Positions 1 through 4,494 of a stretch of 6,474 nt of DNA are shown here, piece by piece (the stretch's first letter is position 1; each line of letters starts with the position of its first letter). Below the pieces are notes generated by a model. That model was given only the letters and a program-made list of their open reading frames with translations. It ran no database searches and was not told the DNA's origin. The position numbers and the translations under genes are program-made. The stretch comes from Oscillospiraceae bacterium (GTDB lineage: Bacteria > Bacillota_A > Clostridia > Oscillospirales > Ruminococcaceae). The DNA lies in NCBI GenBank assembly GCA_017440445.1, contig JAFSHE010000333.1:1-6474 (forward strand), given 5' to 3'.

Positions 1-512
1 AGACCGATGTATTCCATCAAATCGCCGAACCAATCGCTGACTGTTTCAAAAATGGTACCGTTTCCGTCGGGAGCTACCTCAATAAGGCTCTCGGTGTTTA
101 CGCTGAGGTGCTTTATCTGAGAATTGGATACCTTAGCCATGCCGAGAACATCAGTAGCATACTCGTCGATGTAGCCGATATTCTTCACCTTTGAATCAAG
201 TCTGCTCTGGAGCAGTGAATTCTGCTCCTGCGCTGCGGTAAGCAGCTCACGCTGCTCTGTCACCTTTCTTGCCCAGTCGTCTGCGCTGGTAAGACGTACA
301 TTTACAAGGCACAGCGATGCAAATATCGCACCCACGCACGCAATAGCCTTTACTCTGGAGCCGCTTCTGGATACAGAACGACTGTTCATTCTTATTTCCT
401 GCTTTACCTTTTCCTGCTCCTCATGCTGACGGGAATGCTCCTTCTCGTGCTCCGCAACATCAAAACGGGAAAGGTCGTATGCAAGGTTTGAATTGTAGCT
501 GTCCACCTGCAT
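1..512 (-). CDS. ftsL: FtsL-like cell division protein (3' end beyond window)
   Basis: Probable FtsL, a small bitopic divisome protein that works with FtsB/DivIC at the septum. 170 full codons are visible and the frame is still open at the left edge. It starts at ATG 512-510, seven bases after a strong AGGAGG. The order is a charged, Gln/Glu-rich cytoplasmic part (residues 1-53), one membrane helix at about 54-72 (VKAIACVGAIFASLCLVNV), and a periplasm-side coiled coil at about 78-110 rich in Glu, Gln and Leu. A segment with the FtsL/FtsB-type pattern IDEYATDVLGMAK follows at about 115-127. FtsL sequences are poorly conserved, so the call rests on topology plus position directly after rsmH, the usual dcw order. 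It is longer than the roughly 100-130 residues common for FtsL, so an extra C-terminal tail is present. Confidence 0.75.
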   Translation of the reverse strand, partial: MQVDSYNSNLAYDLSRFDVAEHEKEHSRQHEEQEKVKQEIRMNSRSVSRSGSRVKAIACVGAIFASLCLVNVRLTSADDWARKVTEQRELLTAAQEQNSLLQSRLDSKVKNIGYIDEYATDVLGMAKVSNSQIKHLSVNTESLIEVAPDGNGTIFETVSDWFGDLMEYIG

Positions 513-524
513 CGGACTCCCTCC

Positions 525-553
525 TTGAACTTTTACACTTCCTGTGGTATAAT
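525..553 (+). promoter_or_regulatory. Possible antisense promoter between ftsL and rsmH
   Basis: On the plus strand TTGAAC (525-530) is separated by exactly 17 bp from a perfect TATAAT (548-553). TGG precedes the -10, giving an extended -10 (TGn-TATAAT). Transcription would start near 560 and run antisense to rsmH and then mraZ. The -35 matches the housekeeping consensus at 4 of 6 bases and the -10 at 6 of 6. No plus-strand gene lies downstream, so this is either an antisense-RNA promoter or chance. The -35 partly overlaps the ftsL ribosome binding site on the other strand, and the -10 lies in a small inverted repeat (GTATAA 547-552, TTATAC 558-563). Confidence 0.35.
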
Positions 554-564
554 CTGTTTATACG

Positions 565-1491
565 TTACTTTCGTATCTTCTCTATTATTCTAAGCTTTGC
601 ACTGCGGCTCCTTACGTTCTGAGAAAGCTCCTCCTCGGACGCTGTTACAGGCTTTTTGCCCACAAGCGCACCCCTCGGCTGCTTTCCGCAGACGCACACG
701 GGAAACTCAGGCGGGCAGGTACAGCCCGTGCAGAATTCCTTGAAGCGAGTCTTTACTATCCTGTCCTCAAGGGAATGGAATGTAATGACCGACATCCTGC
801 CGCCTACCTTCAGCTTTTCAAAGCCGACGGAAAGCGCAGTTTCCAGCACATCAAGCTCCTTATTTACTTCTATACGTATCGCCTGAAAGCTCTTTCGGCA
901 GGGATTCTTCTCCCTGCGGTAGGCTGCAGGAACGCTCTTTTTTATTATTTCGGCAAGCTCTCCTGTTGTTTCTATCGGAGATACAAGCCTTGCGTTCACT
1001 ATGCCTGTAGCTATCTTCATGGCGAATTTCTCCTCGCCGTAGGCAAAGAGTATGCGTGCGATATCTTCCTTAGCGTATTCGTTTACAACGTCACGCGCAG
1101 AAAGCCCCTCGCCGCTCATTCTCATATCAAGCGGGGCGTCGTTATGGAACGAAAATCCCCTTTCAGCCGTATCAAGCTGATGCGACGACACACCAAGATC
1201 GGCAACAATTCCATCCAGGCCGTCGATGCCAAGCTCCTCAAGCACAGAGCCAAGCTCGCAGAAATTTCTCTTTACAAATGTGACGGGATAGCCCTTTAAC
1301 CGCTCCCCAGCGGCCGCCAGCGCCTCCGCATCCTGATCGAAGCAGATAAGCCGTCCGCCGTCCAGTCGCTTTGCAAGCTCCAGACTGTGGCCGCCTCCGC
1401 CCGTGGTGAGATCAGCGTAAACGCCCTTTGGGTCTGTATACGCACCGTCCACCGTTTCCTTAAGCAAAACTGTTACATGTGAAAATCCCAT
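565..1491 (-). CDS. rsmH: 16S rRNA (cytosine1402-N4)-methyltransferase RsmH
   Basis: RsmH (MraW) uses S-adenosylmethionine to methylate N4 of C1402 in 16S rRNA, in the P-site region of the small subunit. The 308 residues match the family length. Family signatures in order are DLTTGGGGHS (27-36, SAM-binding motif I), FDQD (51-54), DLGVSSHQLD (98-107), SFQAIRIEVNKEL (201-213), ITFHSLEDRIVK (236-247) and a C-terminal SQNVRSRSAKLR (290-301). A Cys cluster (C254, C257, C259, C266, C268) lies near the C-terminus. From memory this is common in clostridial and bacillar RsmH, and it may hold a metal. The ATG shares one base with the mraZ stop (TAATG), so translation is probably coupled. A GAGGAG about 11 nt upstream, inside mraZ, serves as a loosely spaced ribosome site. 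Confidence 0.97.
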   Translation of the reverse strand: MGFSHVTVLLKETVDGAYTDPKGVYADLTTGGGGHSLELAKRLDGGRLICFDQDAEALAAAGERLKGYPVTFVKRNFCELGSVLEELGIDGLDGIVADLGVSSHQLDTAERGFSFHNDAPLDMRMSGEGLSARDVVNEYAKEDIARILFAYGEEKFAMKIATGIVNARLVSPIETTGELAEIIKKSVPAAYRREKNPCRKSFQAIRIEVNKELDVLETALSVGFEKLKVGGRMSVITFHSLEDRIVKTRFKEFCTGCTCPPEFPVCVCGKQPRGALVGKKPVTASEEELSQNVRSRSAKLRIIEKIRK

Positions 1492-1910
1492 TAAAGACCG
1501 ATCTCCTCAGCAAGTGCGGCAATATCCTCAGGAGATGTACTGCTGCAGTATTCCTCCCAGAGTGCCTTGTCCCATATCTCTGCATGGTCGTCCATTCCGA
1601 CTACCACTGCCTCGGCTGTAAGACCCGCATAGGCACGCAGCGACTGCGGCAGCGCAATTCTGCCCTGCTTGTCAGGCTCCGCCTCGCATGCTCCGCCGAA
1701 CAGAAAACGCTCTATCGGCAGTCTTACCTTGGAGGGCTTTCCCTTTAAGCTCTCCTTGATGGCATTCCAGCTCTGCTCTGTGTGCACCGTAAGACATTGT
1801 TCACCTATGGTCTTGGAAATAAAGAAACGTTCGCCGAGTTCCTCTCGCAGCTTTGCAGGGAAGTTCATGCGTCCCTTGCTGTCTATCGTATGTGAAAACT
1901 CGCCGTACAT
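1491..1910 (-). CDS. mraZ: Transcriptional regulator MraZ
   Basis: MraZ is the DNA-binding regulator at the head of dcw clusters. It forms ring-shaped oligomers of AbrB-type folds that bind repeated boxes in its own promoter. The 139 residues hold two tandem SpoVT/AbrB-like halves, each with the DxxGR signature: DSKGRMNFPAKLREEL (10-25) and DKQGRIALPQSLRA (80-93). The start is set at ATG 1910-1908 (MYGEFSHTID), which matches the usual MraZ N-terminus and lies six bases after AAGGGGGGG. An in-frame ATG at 1931 would add MAKGGNK, but it would put the G tract inside the gene and has no well-spaced site of its own. Upstream lie a promoter and a 10-bp-phased box array (2070-2109), so autoregulation is expected; the direction, repression or activation, is inference. 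Confidence 0.96.
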   Translation of the reverse strand: MYGEFSHTIDSKGRMNFPAKLREELGERFFISKTIGEQCLTVHTEQSWNAIKESLKGKPSKVRLPIERFLFGGACEAEPDKQGRIALPQSLRAYAGLTAEAVVVGMDDHAEIWDKALWEEYCSSTSPEDIAALAEEIGL

Positions 1911-1916
1911 CTTATT

Positions 1917-1925
1917 CCCCCCCTT
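1917..1925 (-). promoter_or_regulatory. mraZ ribosome binding site containing a G7 tract
   Basis: On the minus strand AAGGGGGGG ends six bases before the mraZ ATG. It decides between the two in-frame starts (1910 preferred over 1931). The run of seven G residues is unusual for a Shine-Dalgarno and is a homopolymer that could vary in length. Confidence 0.7.
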
Positions 1926-1959
1926 TGCCATATCCCCGTGAAAATGTACCGTGCTTTGT

Positions 1960-1978
1960 TCCGCCCTCCTCAGGCGGA
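1960..1978 (-). other. Small GC stem-loop in the mraZ leader
   Basis: TCCGCC and GGCGGA form a 6-bp stem around a 7-nt loop. It sits about 50 nt upstream of the mraZ start, in a leader predicted to be nearly 200 nt long. No U tract follows, so it is not an intrinsic terminator. The minus-strand loop TGAGGAG holds a Shine-Dalgarno-like sequence, but no start codon is well placed after it. The role is unknown. Confidence 0.35.
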
Positions 1979-2069
1979 GATTTCCGTAGATGATATTTTC
2001 CCAATTAACAATGTGGAACGAGGTGAGAGTTCGGTTTTATCTTTATTTTTTATATTTCAGTGAATTTTC

Positions 2070-2109
2070 TCTCCACTTTAGTGAAATCTTCACCACTTTT
2101 CCCCACTTC
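2070..2109 (-). promoter_or_regulatory. MraZ box array (10-bp-phased operator)
   Basis: Read on the minus strand, four adjacent 10-mers cover this span: GAAGTGGGGA (2100-2109), AAAGTGGTGA (2090-2099), AGATTTCACT (2080-2089) and AAAGTGGAGA (2070-2079). Three carry AAGTGG in exact 10-bp phase. The remaining one carries AGTGAA in the opposite orientation, and another inverted AGTGAA lies at 2059-2064. From the literature, MraZ sites are AAAGTG(T/G)N3 repeats in Mollicutes and TGGGN repeats with 5-nt spacers in E. coli, both with a 10-bp period, so the match is strong. The array begins at about the predicted transcription start, so bound MraZ should block initiation or promoter escape (inference). 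Confidence 0.82.
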
Positions 2110-2112
2110 TAA

Positions 2113-2141
2113 ATTATATACCACATTTCATTTTTTTGCAA
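2113..2141 (-). promoter_or_regulatory. mraZ/dcw cluster promoter (sigma-A type)
   Basis: On the minus strand, -35 TTGCAA (2136-2141) and a perfect -10 TATAAT (2113-2118) are separated by exactly 17 bp. The predicted start is near 2106, at the edge of the first MraZ box. The leader to the mraZ ATG would be about 196 nt. The spacer includes part of an A7 run just after the -35. This is the only strong minus-strand promoter I see in front of mraZ. Confidence 0.75.
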
Positions 2142-2395
2142 GCGAAACCCAGTGCGATTTTCCCAAAAAAAGAGATAAACTTTTGTTCACCGTTTTGTGC
2201 ATATTACACAAAAAATCACCTGAAAAAACATTAAATTGAAACTAAAAACCGTCAGAAAACACAACATATCGACACTTGCCAACTCCAAAACAGCAACATA
2301 TTGTGGTCTGTCGTCAAAACACACAAGATACAGCGCACATCTCCCAAAAACCGCCCTGAATGTCAAAAGGACGGATATTTCTGCTGTCCCACGAC
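2142..2395. other. Non-coding AT-rich spacer upstream of the dcw promoter
   Basis: I see no convincing gene here; the plus-strand open frames that cross it have no family motif and no good ribosome site. It contains the 8-mer CAACATAT twice (2262-2269 and 2294-2301) and AAAAACCG twice (2244-2251 and 2346-2353). A minus-strand TTGACA lies at 2361-2366, but no TATAAT-like -10 follows at 16-18 bp. A dyad at 2193-2213 is listed separately. I do not recognise a known structured RNA. Confidence 0.5.
2193..2213. promoter_or_regulatory. Dyad TTTTGTG-N7-CACAAAA
   Basis: A perfect 7-bp inverted repeat has arms at 2193-2199 and 2207-2213 with a 7-nt AT-rich centre. It lies about 52 bp upstream of the mraZ -35. 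Its size resembles a dimeric regulator operator. The TTGTG...CACAA arms recall Rex and CRP/FNR sites, but the spacing is one base different from the usual Rex site and the inner bases do not fit either family. No U tract follows on either strand. Confidence 0.35.
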
Positions 2396-2428
2396 AAAAA
2401 AACTCCCGCTGTGTAACCGTCAGCGGGA
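2396..2428 (-). terminator. Intrinsic terminator after the DUF1540 region
   Basis: On the minus strand, TCCCGCTG and CAGCGGGA form a perfect 8-bp stem around a 9-nt loop, followed by one G and then TTTTTTT (2396-2402). This is a textbook rho-independent terminator. It should end transcripts coming from the DUF1540 gene and isolate them from the mraZ promoter. The plus-strand side of the stem is followed by A residues, so it acts in one direction. Confidence 0.9.
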
Positions 2429-2464
2429 AAAAGAGGACTATTTTTTAGTAATCAGGCATATCGT

Positions 2465-2484
2465 AAAACGGGACGTTCTCCCGT
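2465..2484 (-). terminator. Short stem-loop with a T4 tail
   Basis: On the minus strand, ACGGGA (2479-2484) and TCCCGT (2468-2473) pair around a 5-nt loop and run into TTTT. It is a weak intrinsic terminator or a structural element, lying between a stronger palindrome (2498-2534) and the main terminator (2396-2428). Confidence 0.45.
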
Positions 2485-2497
2485 CACGGAGGATAAC

Positions 2498-2534
2498 GTA
2501 TCCCGCCGCAAGGCCCGATCGGGCGGCGGGATAC
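2498..2534. repeat. Perfect 12-bp inverted repeat with nested palindrome
   Basis: GTATCCCGCCGC (2498-2509) and GCGGCGGGATAC (2523-2534) are perfect complements around a 13-nt loop. A second perfect palindrome, CCCGATCGGG (2514-2523), overlaps the right arm by one base, so two alternative folds exist. GATA (2492-2495) and TATC (2537-2540) extend the stem past a small internal loop. It is much more GC-rich than the DNA to its left and has no U tract. It could be a transcript-end stabilising hairpin or an intergenic palindromic repeat. Confidence 0.7.
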
Positions 2535-2553
2535 CCTATCACAAAGCTTTTCG

Positions 2554-2697
2554 CTACATGCTGCCGTAAAACCTGTTTGTAAAGGTCATCATGGCACGGA
2601 TACCCGCAGGTATCTCCTCGTCCATATCCAGCGGCAGCCTTACCATATCCTTATCGGGATATGCTTCATCGCTTCTGCGGCTGCCGTTTAGCAGCAC
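2554..2697 (-). CDS. Possible small ORF overlapping the DUF1540 gene end
   Basis: In the -1 frame relative to the DUF1540 gene there is an open frame ending at TAG 2556-2554. A GTG at 2697, three bases after AAGGA, would give 47 residues and overlap the last codons of the DUF1540 gene. An ATG at 2646 would give 30 residues. The inferred peptide has coding-like composition, with an acidic stretch LDMDEEIPAGIRAMM and a C-terminal TFTNRFYGSM, but I recognise no family. The GTG site is closely spaced and the ATG site (AAGG two bases upstream) is poor. It may be a real small protein, the remnant of a decayed gene, or a chance frame. Confidence 0.28.
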   Translation of the reverse strand: MLLNGSRRSDEAYPDKDMVRLPLDMDEEIPAGIRAMMTFTNRFYGSM

Positions 2698-2861
2698 TTT
2701 TCCTTGAAGCTGAGGCAGTCTGTGCACTGCTTGTCAGAGGGGTTGCACTCGTGTGTGCCTACCTCGATCCTGTCAAGAGAGCAGTAGTTGTCGTTTGCGC
2801 AGTGATATTCACAGCTCTTTACTGTACATCCAATGTGCTTGTTTGCAAATTCTGTACCCAT
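2688..2861 (-). CDS. DUF1540 domain Cys-rich small protein
   Basis: This 57-residue protein has nine cysteines (12, 17, 21, 27, 39, 46, 49, 56, 57) in the DUF1540 pattern: GCTVKSCEYHC, NYCSLDRIEVGTHE, then CTDCLSF. The family is small, common in Clostridia and of unknown function. The regular Cys spacing suggests metal binding, which is inference. The start is ATG 2861-2859, with AAAGGA nine bases upstream; an in-frame TTG at 2879 lies before that site and is unlikely. No signal peptide is seen, so it is probably cytoplasmic. The two terminal Cys residues fall beyond the usual domain pattern. A hairpin (2889-2923) ends about a dozen bases before its ribosome site, and a strong terminator lies well downstream at 2396-2428. 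Confidence 0.88.
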   Translation of the reverse strand: MGTEFANKHIGCTVKSCEYHCANDNYCSLDRIEVGTHECNPSDKQCTDCLSFKEKCC

Positions 2862-2887
2862 GGTAATACTTCCTTTCAATGCATGAT

Positions 2888-2923
2888 AAAAGCGGCAGCA
2901 CGGTCGTTTCCGTCTGCCGCTTT
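2888..2923 (-). terminator. Stem-loop between HAD gene and DUF1540 gene
   Basis: On the minus strand AAAGCGGCAG (2914-2923) and CTGCCGCTTT (2889-2898) form a 10-bp stem, continued past one bulged base by ACGG/CCGT around a 6-nt loop. The 3' arm runs into TTTT then A, a short U tract. It could terminate the HAD transcript. It could instead be a leader hairpin or attenuator of the DUF1540 mRNA, since the DUF1540 ribosome site (about 2869-2876) begins about 12 bases later. Confidence 0.6.
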
Positions 2924-2971
2924 ACTATTATCCTCAGAATATCTGCGTTTATTCGCTCTTTTTTTATTTTT

Positions 2972-3610
2972 TCAAATGACATCCATCACATCTGCGAGAG
3001 TTTCCGCCACGTAGTCTGCGCCATACTGCTCAAACTCCTCACGTGAGCCGTAGCCCACAAGCACCGCTGCGCACTTCATGCCCACCTCATGTGCGCCGAG
3101 GATATCATACATCCTGTCGCCCACCAGCAGACATTCATCGGGACTTGCGCCTGTATTCTCCAGCACGTGGCGCAGCACCTGTTCCTTCGTGCATATCCTG
3201 CCGTCGAGGGTTGCCGCTCCGACGAAATCGAAATACGAAAGCAGTCCGAAATGCTCCAATATCAGCCTTGCGGCATGCTCGGGCTTTGATGTAGCAAGGC
3301 ATATCCTCCTGCCAGATTCCTGTATCTTCCGAAGAAGCTGCTCTACGCCATCTATCACCGAGTTTTCATACAGACCCTTGTCGAAATAGTATTCACGGTA
3401 GAAGGCGGCGGCTGTTTTCGCCTGCTCCTCGCTCATATCGAAGCTGCGCTGAAACTCAGAAATAAGCGGCGGTCCGATGAAGTGCTTAAGCATCTCTCTT
3501 GGAGGGACATCAAGTCCCATCTTCTCCAGTGCGTACATTATTCCATTGGTGATGCCGATATAAGGCTCAGTCAGTGTGCCGTCAAGGTCAAAAAGGATCG
3601 TGCTGTACAT
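2972..3610 (-). CDS. HAD-superfamily phosphatase (phosphoglycolate phosphatase-like)
   Basis: A cytoplasmic Mg2+-dependent phosphatase of the HAD superfamily, subfamily IA, Gph/PpaX-like (COG0546). The 212 residues are a typical length. Motif I is FDLDGTLTE, with nucleophile D8 and acid D10. A helical cap follows at about 15-85, including HFIGPPL. Motif II is ATSKP (T107), the motif III Lys is probably K142 in TKEQVL, and motif IV is GDRMYDILGA (D165, D169). All catalytic positions are present, so it should be active. The substrate (phosphoglycolate, a nucleotide or a sugar phosphate) cannot be read from sequence. I chose ATG 3610, which has GGAG six bases upstream; the in-frame ATG at 3622 has no ribosome site and would place this GGAG inside the gene. 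No strong promoter is visible in the 103-bp gap upstream. Confidence 0.92.
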   Translation of the reverse strand: MYSTILFDLDGTLTEPYIGITNGIMYALEKMGLDVPPREMLKHFIGPPLISEFQRSFDMSEEQAKTAAAFYREYYFDKGLYENSVIDGVEQLLRKIQESGRRICLATSKPEHAARLILEHFGLLSYFDFVGAATLDGRICTKEQVLRHVLENTGASPDECLLVGDRMYDILGAHEVGMKCAAVLVGYGSREEFEQYGADYVAETLADVMDVI

Positions 3611-3713
3611 GTGTTTCTCCATTCTGTATTTTTAAAGGTTATATGAATGTTCATCCGAAAAGACGCTGAAAACCGTTCACAACAATTCCACCTGTGACGT
3701 TGGGAATTAATAA

Positions 3714-4400
3714 TCAGTCACGTTCAAACGCAGCATAAAAATCATTTGCATCTTGAAAGATACTATCTTGGTTAAAAAGGATATGATAACTTGTATTATT
3801 ATCTGCGGTATAACAAATAGTCACCCAATACTGCTGTAAAGTAGCAGTCGTCTGCCAATATAGATAAAAATCATAAAACCAATCTATTTCATCAGGTGTA
3901 TTCTTTTCTTCAATATATGTTTGATTTATATTTACGAAAACAGCATCTTCATACTCGGACAGATCTTCAGGCGGGTAACTACCTGGTATATAAGTATTAA
4001 ATGTTGCACTTAAGCTGTTCTTTTTCCAGTATGGCAATAACAGTTCACGTTCAATGTATTGATTTGCGCGTGATTTTACAAAATTCTCTCCTAAGAATTT
4101 GCCATTATTTGCCCAAATGGAAAATCGCACACCATCTTGTTCAAAAATGATATAGTCATGTGAATCGGAAGTAATATTGAAATTAGCAGATTGATATACC
4201 TGCTCTACAATTATAGCATCAGGAAAATACTGTTCGGCATATTCAAGAATTACTTTTTTATTTTCCTGTGCCTCTTTTTGCCACCACAGCGGCGGTTCTG
4301 CATAATCCCATGCCAGCAGACACACAGGTGTAATCACTACCACAACCGCTGCGGCTGTCGCAATTATCTGCAATACCCTTTTTTGAATTAGTTTTTTCAT
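3714..4400 (-). CDS. Membrane-anchored hypothetical protein, AT-rich gene
   Basis: I do not recognise this family. The 228 residues start with a basic MKKLIQKR, then one hydrophobic helix at about 10-30, then AEPPLWWQKEAQENKK. The rest is a soluble domain rich in Tyr, Trp, Phe and Asn (for example DWFYDFYLYWQ near 173-183), with no Cys pair and no catalytic motif I can name. The N-terminus is a signal anchor or signal peptide; TPVC lacks a proper lipobox. The start at 4400 is supported by GGTGAT (complementary to the 16S rRNA end) five bases upstream; the in-frame ATG at 4412 is less likely. The gene is clearly richer in A/T than both neighbours and uses codons such as AAA, ATA, TTA and AAT far more, so recent acquisition is likely. 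The gap before it holds only a weak promoter-like TTGGTG-17-CATAAT. Confidence 0.8.
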   Translation of the reverse strand: MKKLIQKRVLQIIATAAAVVVVITPVCLLAWDYAEPPLWWQKEAQENKKVILEYAEQYFPDAIIVEQVYQSANFNITSDSHDYIIFEQDGVRFSIWANNGKFLGENFVKSRANQYIERELLLPYWKKNSLSATFNTYIPGSYPPEDLSEYEDAVFVNINQTYIEEKNTPDEIDWFYDFYLYWQTTATLQQYWVTICYTADNNTSYHILFNQDSIFQDANDFYAAFERD

Positions 4401-4465
4401 TATAATCACCATTTGTCATTATGATATATGATCGTAATAACACCAAACAGTTTTCAGCAGACCAA

Positions 4466-4486
4466 CGGGCGGCAGAGCGCCGCCCG
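4466..4486 (-). terminator. GC-rich stem-loop after the uridine phosphorylase gene
   Basis: CGGGCGGC and GCCGCCCG form a perfect 8-bp stem with a 5-nt loop, eight bases after the stop of the upstream gene. No U tract follows in either direction, so it is not a classical intrinsic terminator. GTTTTC (4450-4455) and GAAAAC (4486-4491) could add an outer stem across an asymmetric internal loop. It probably protects or ends the upstream transcript at the border of the AT-rich gene. Confidence 0.5.
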
Positions 4487-4494
4487 AAAACATC

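Noticed and set aside
547..563. Inverted repeat GTATAA/TTATAC as a terminator after rsmH
   Set aside because: The stem is six A/T-rich pairs with no U tract, and ftsL follows immediately in the same operon.
775..1299. Long plus-strand open frame inside rsmH
   Set aside because: It lies antisense within a fully conserved rsmH, has no family motif and no ribosome site, and the rsmH frame carries all the conserved residues.
2236..2582. Overlapping plus-strand open frames in the intergenic region
   Set aside because: They cross the terminator and hairpins, are low-complexity and Lys/Thr-rich, have no ribosome site, and overlap each other without support for either.
2688..2720. Programmed -1 frameshift fusing DUF1540 to the downstream frame
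   Set aside because: The stretch AAGGAAAAG is not a proper X XXY YYZ slippery heptamer, and no stimulatory structure follows closely. I keep the frame only as a low-confidence small ORF.
2889..2923. ANTAR target hairpin
   Set aside because: The minus-strand hexaloop AAACGA does not have G at position 4, and there is no paired second hairpin.
4310..4400. Lipoprotein signal in the AT-rich orphan protein
   Set aside because: The only Cys near the helix is in TPVCLL. The -1 residue is Val and the -3 residue is Thr, which does not fit a lipobox.
4401..4406. Plus-strand TATAAT in front of the phosphorylase-side gap
   Set aside because: The nearest -35-like TTGAAT (4383-4388) is only 12 bp away, and no plus-strand gene follows.
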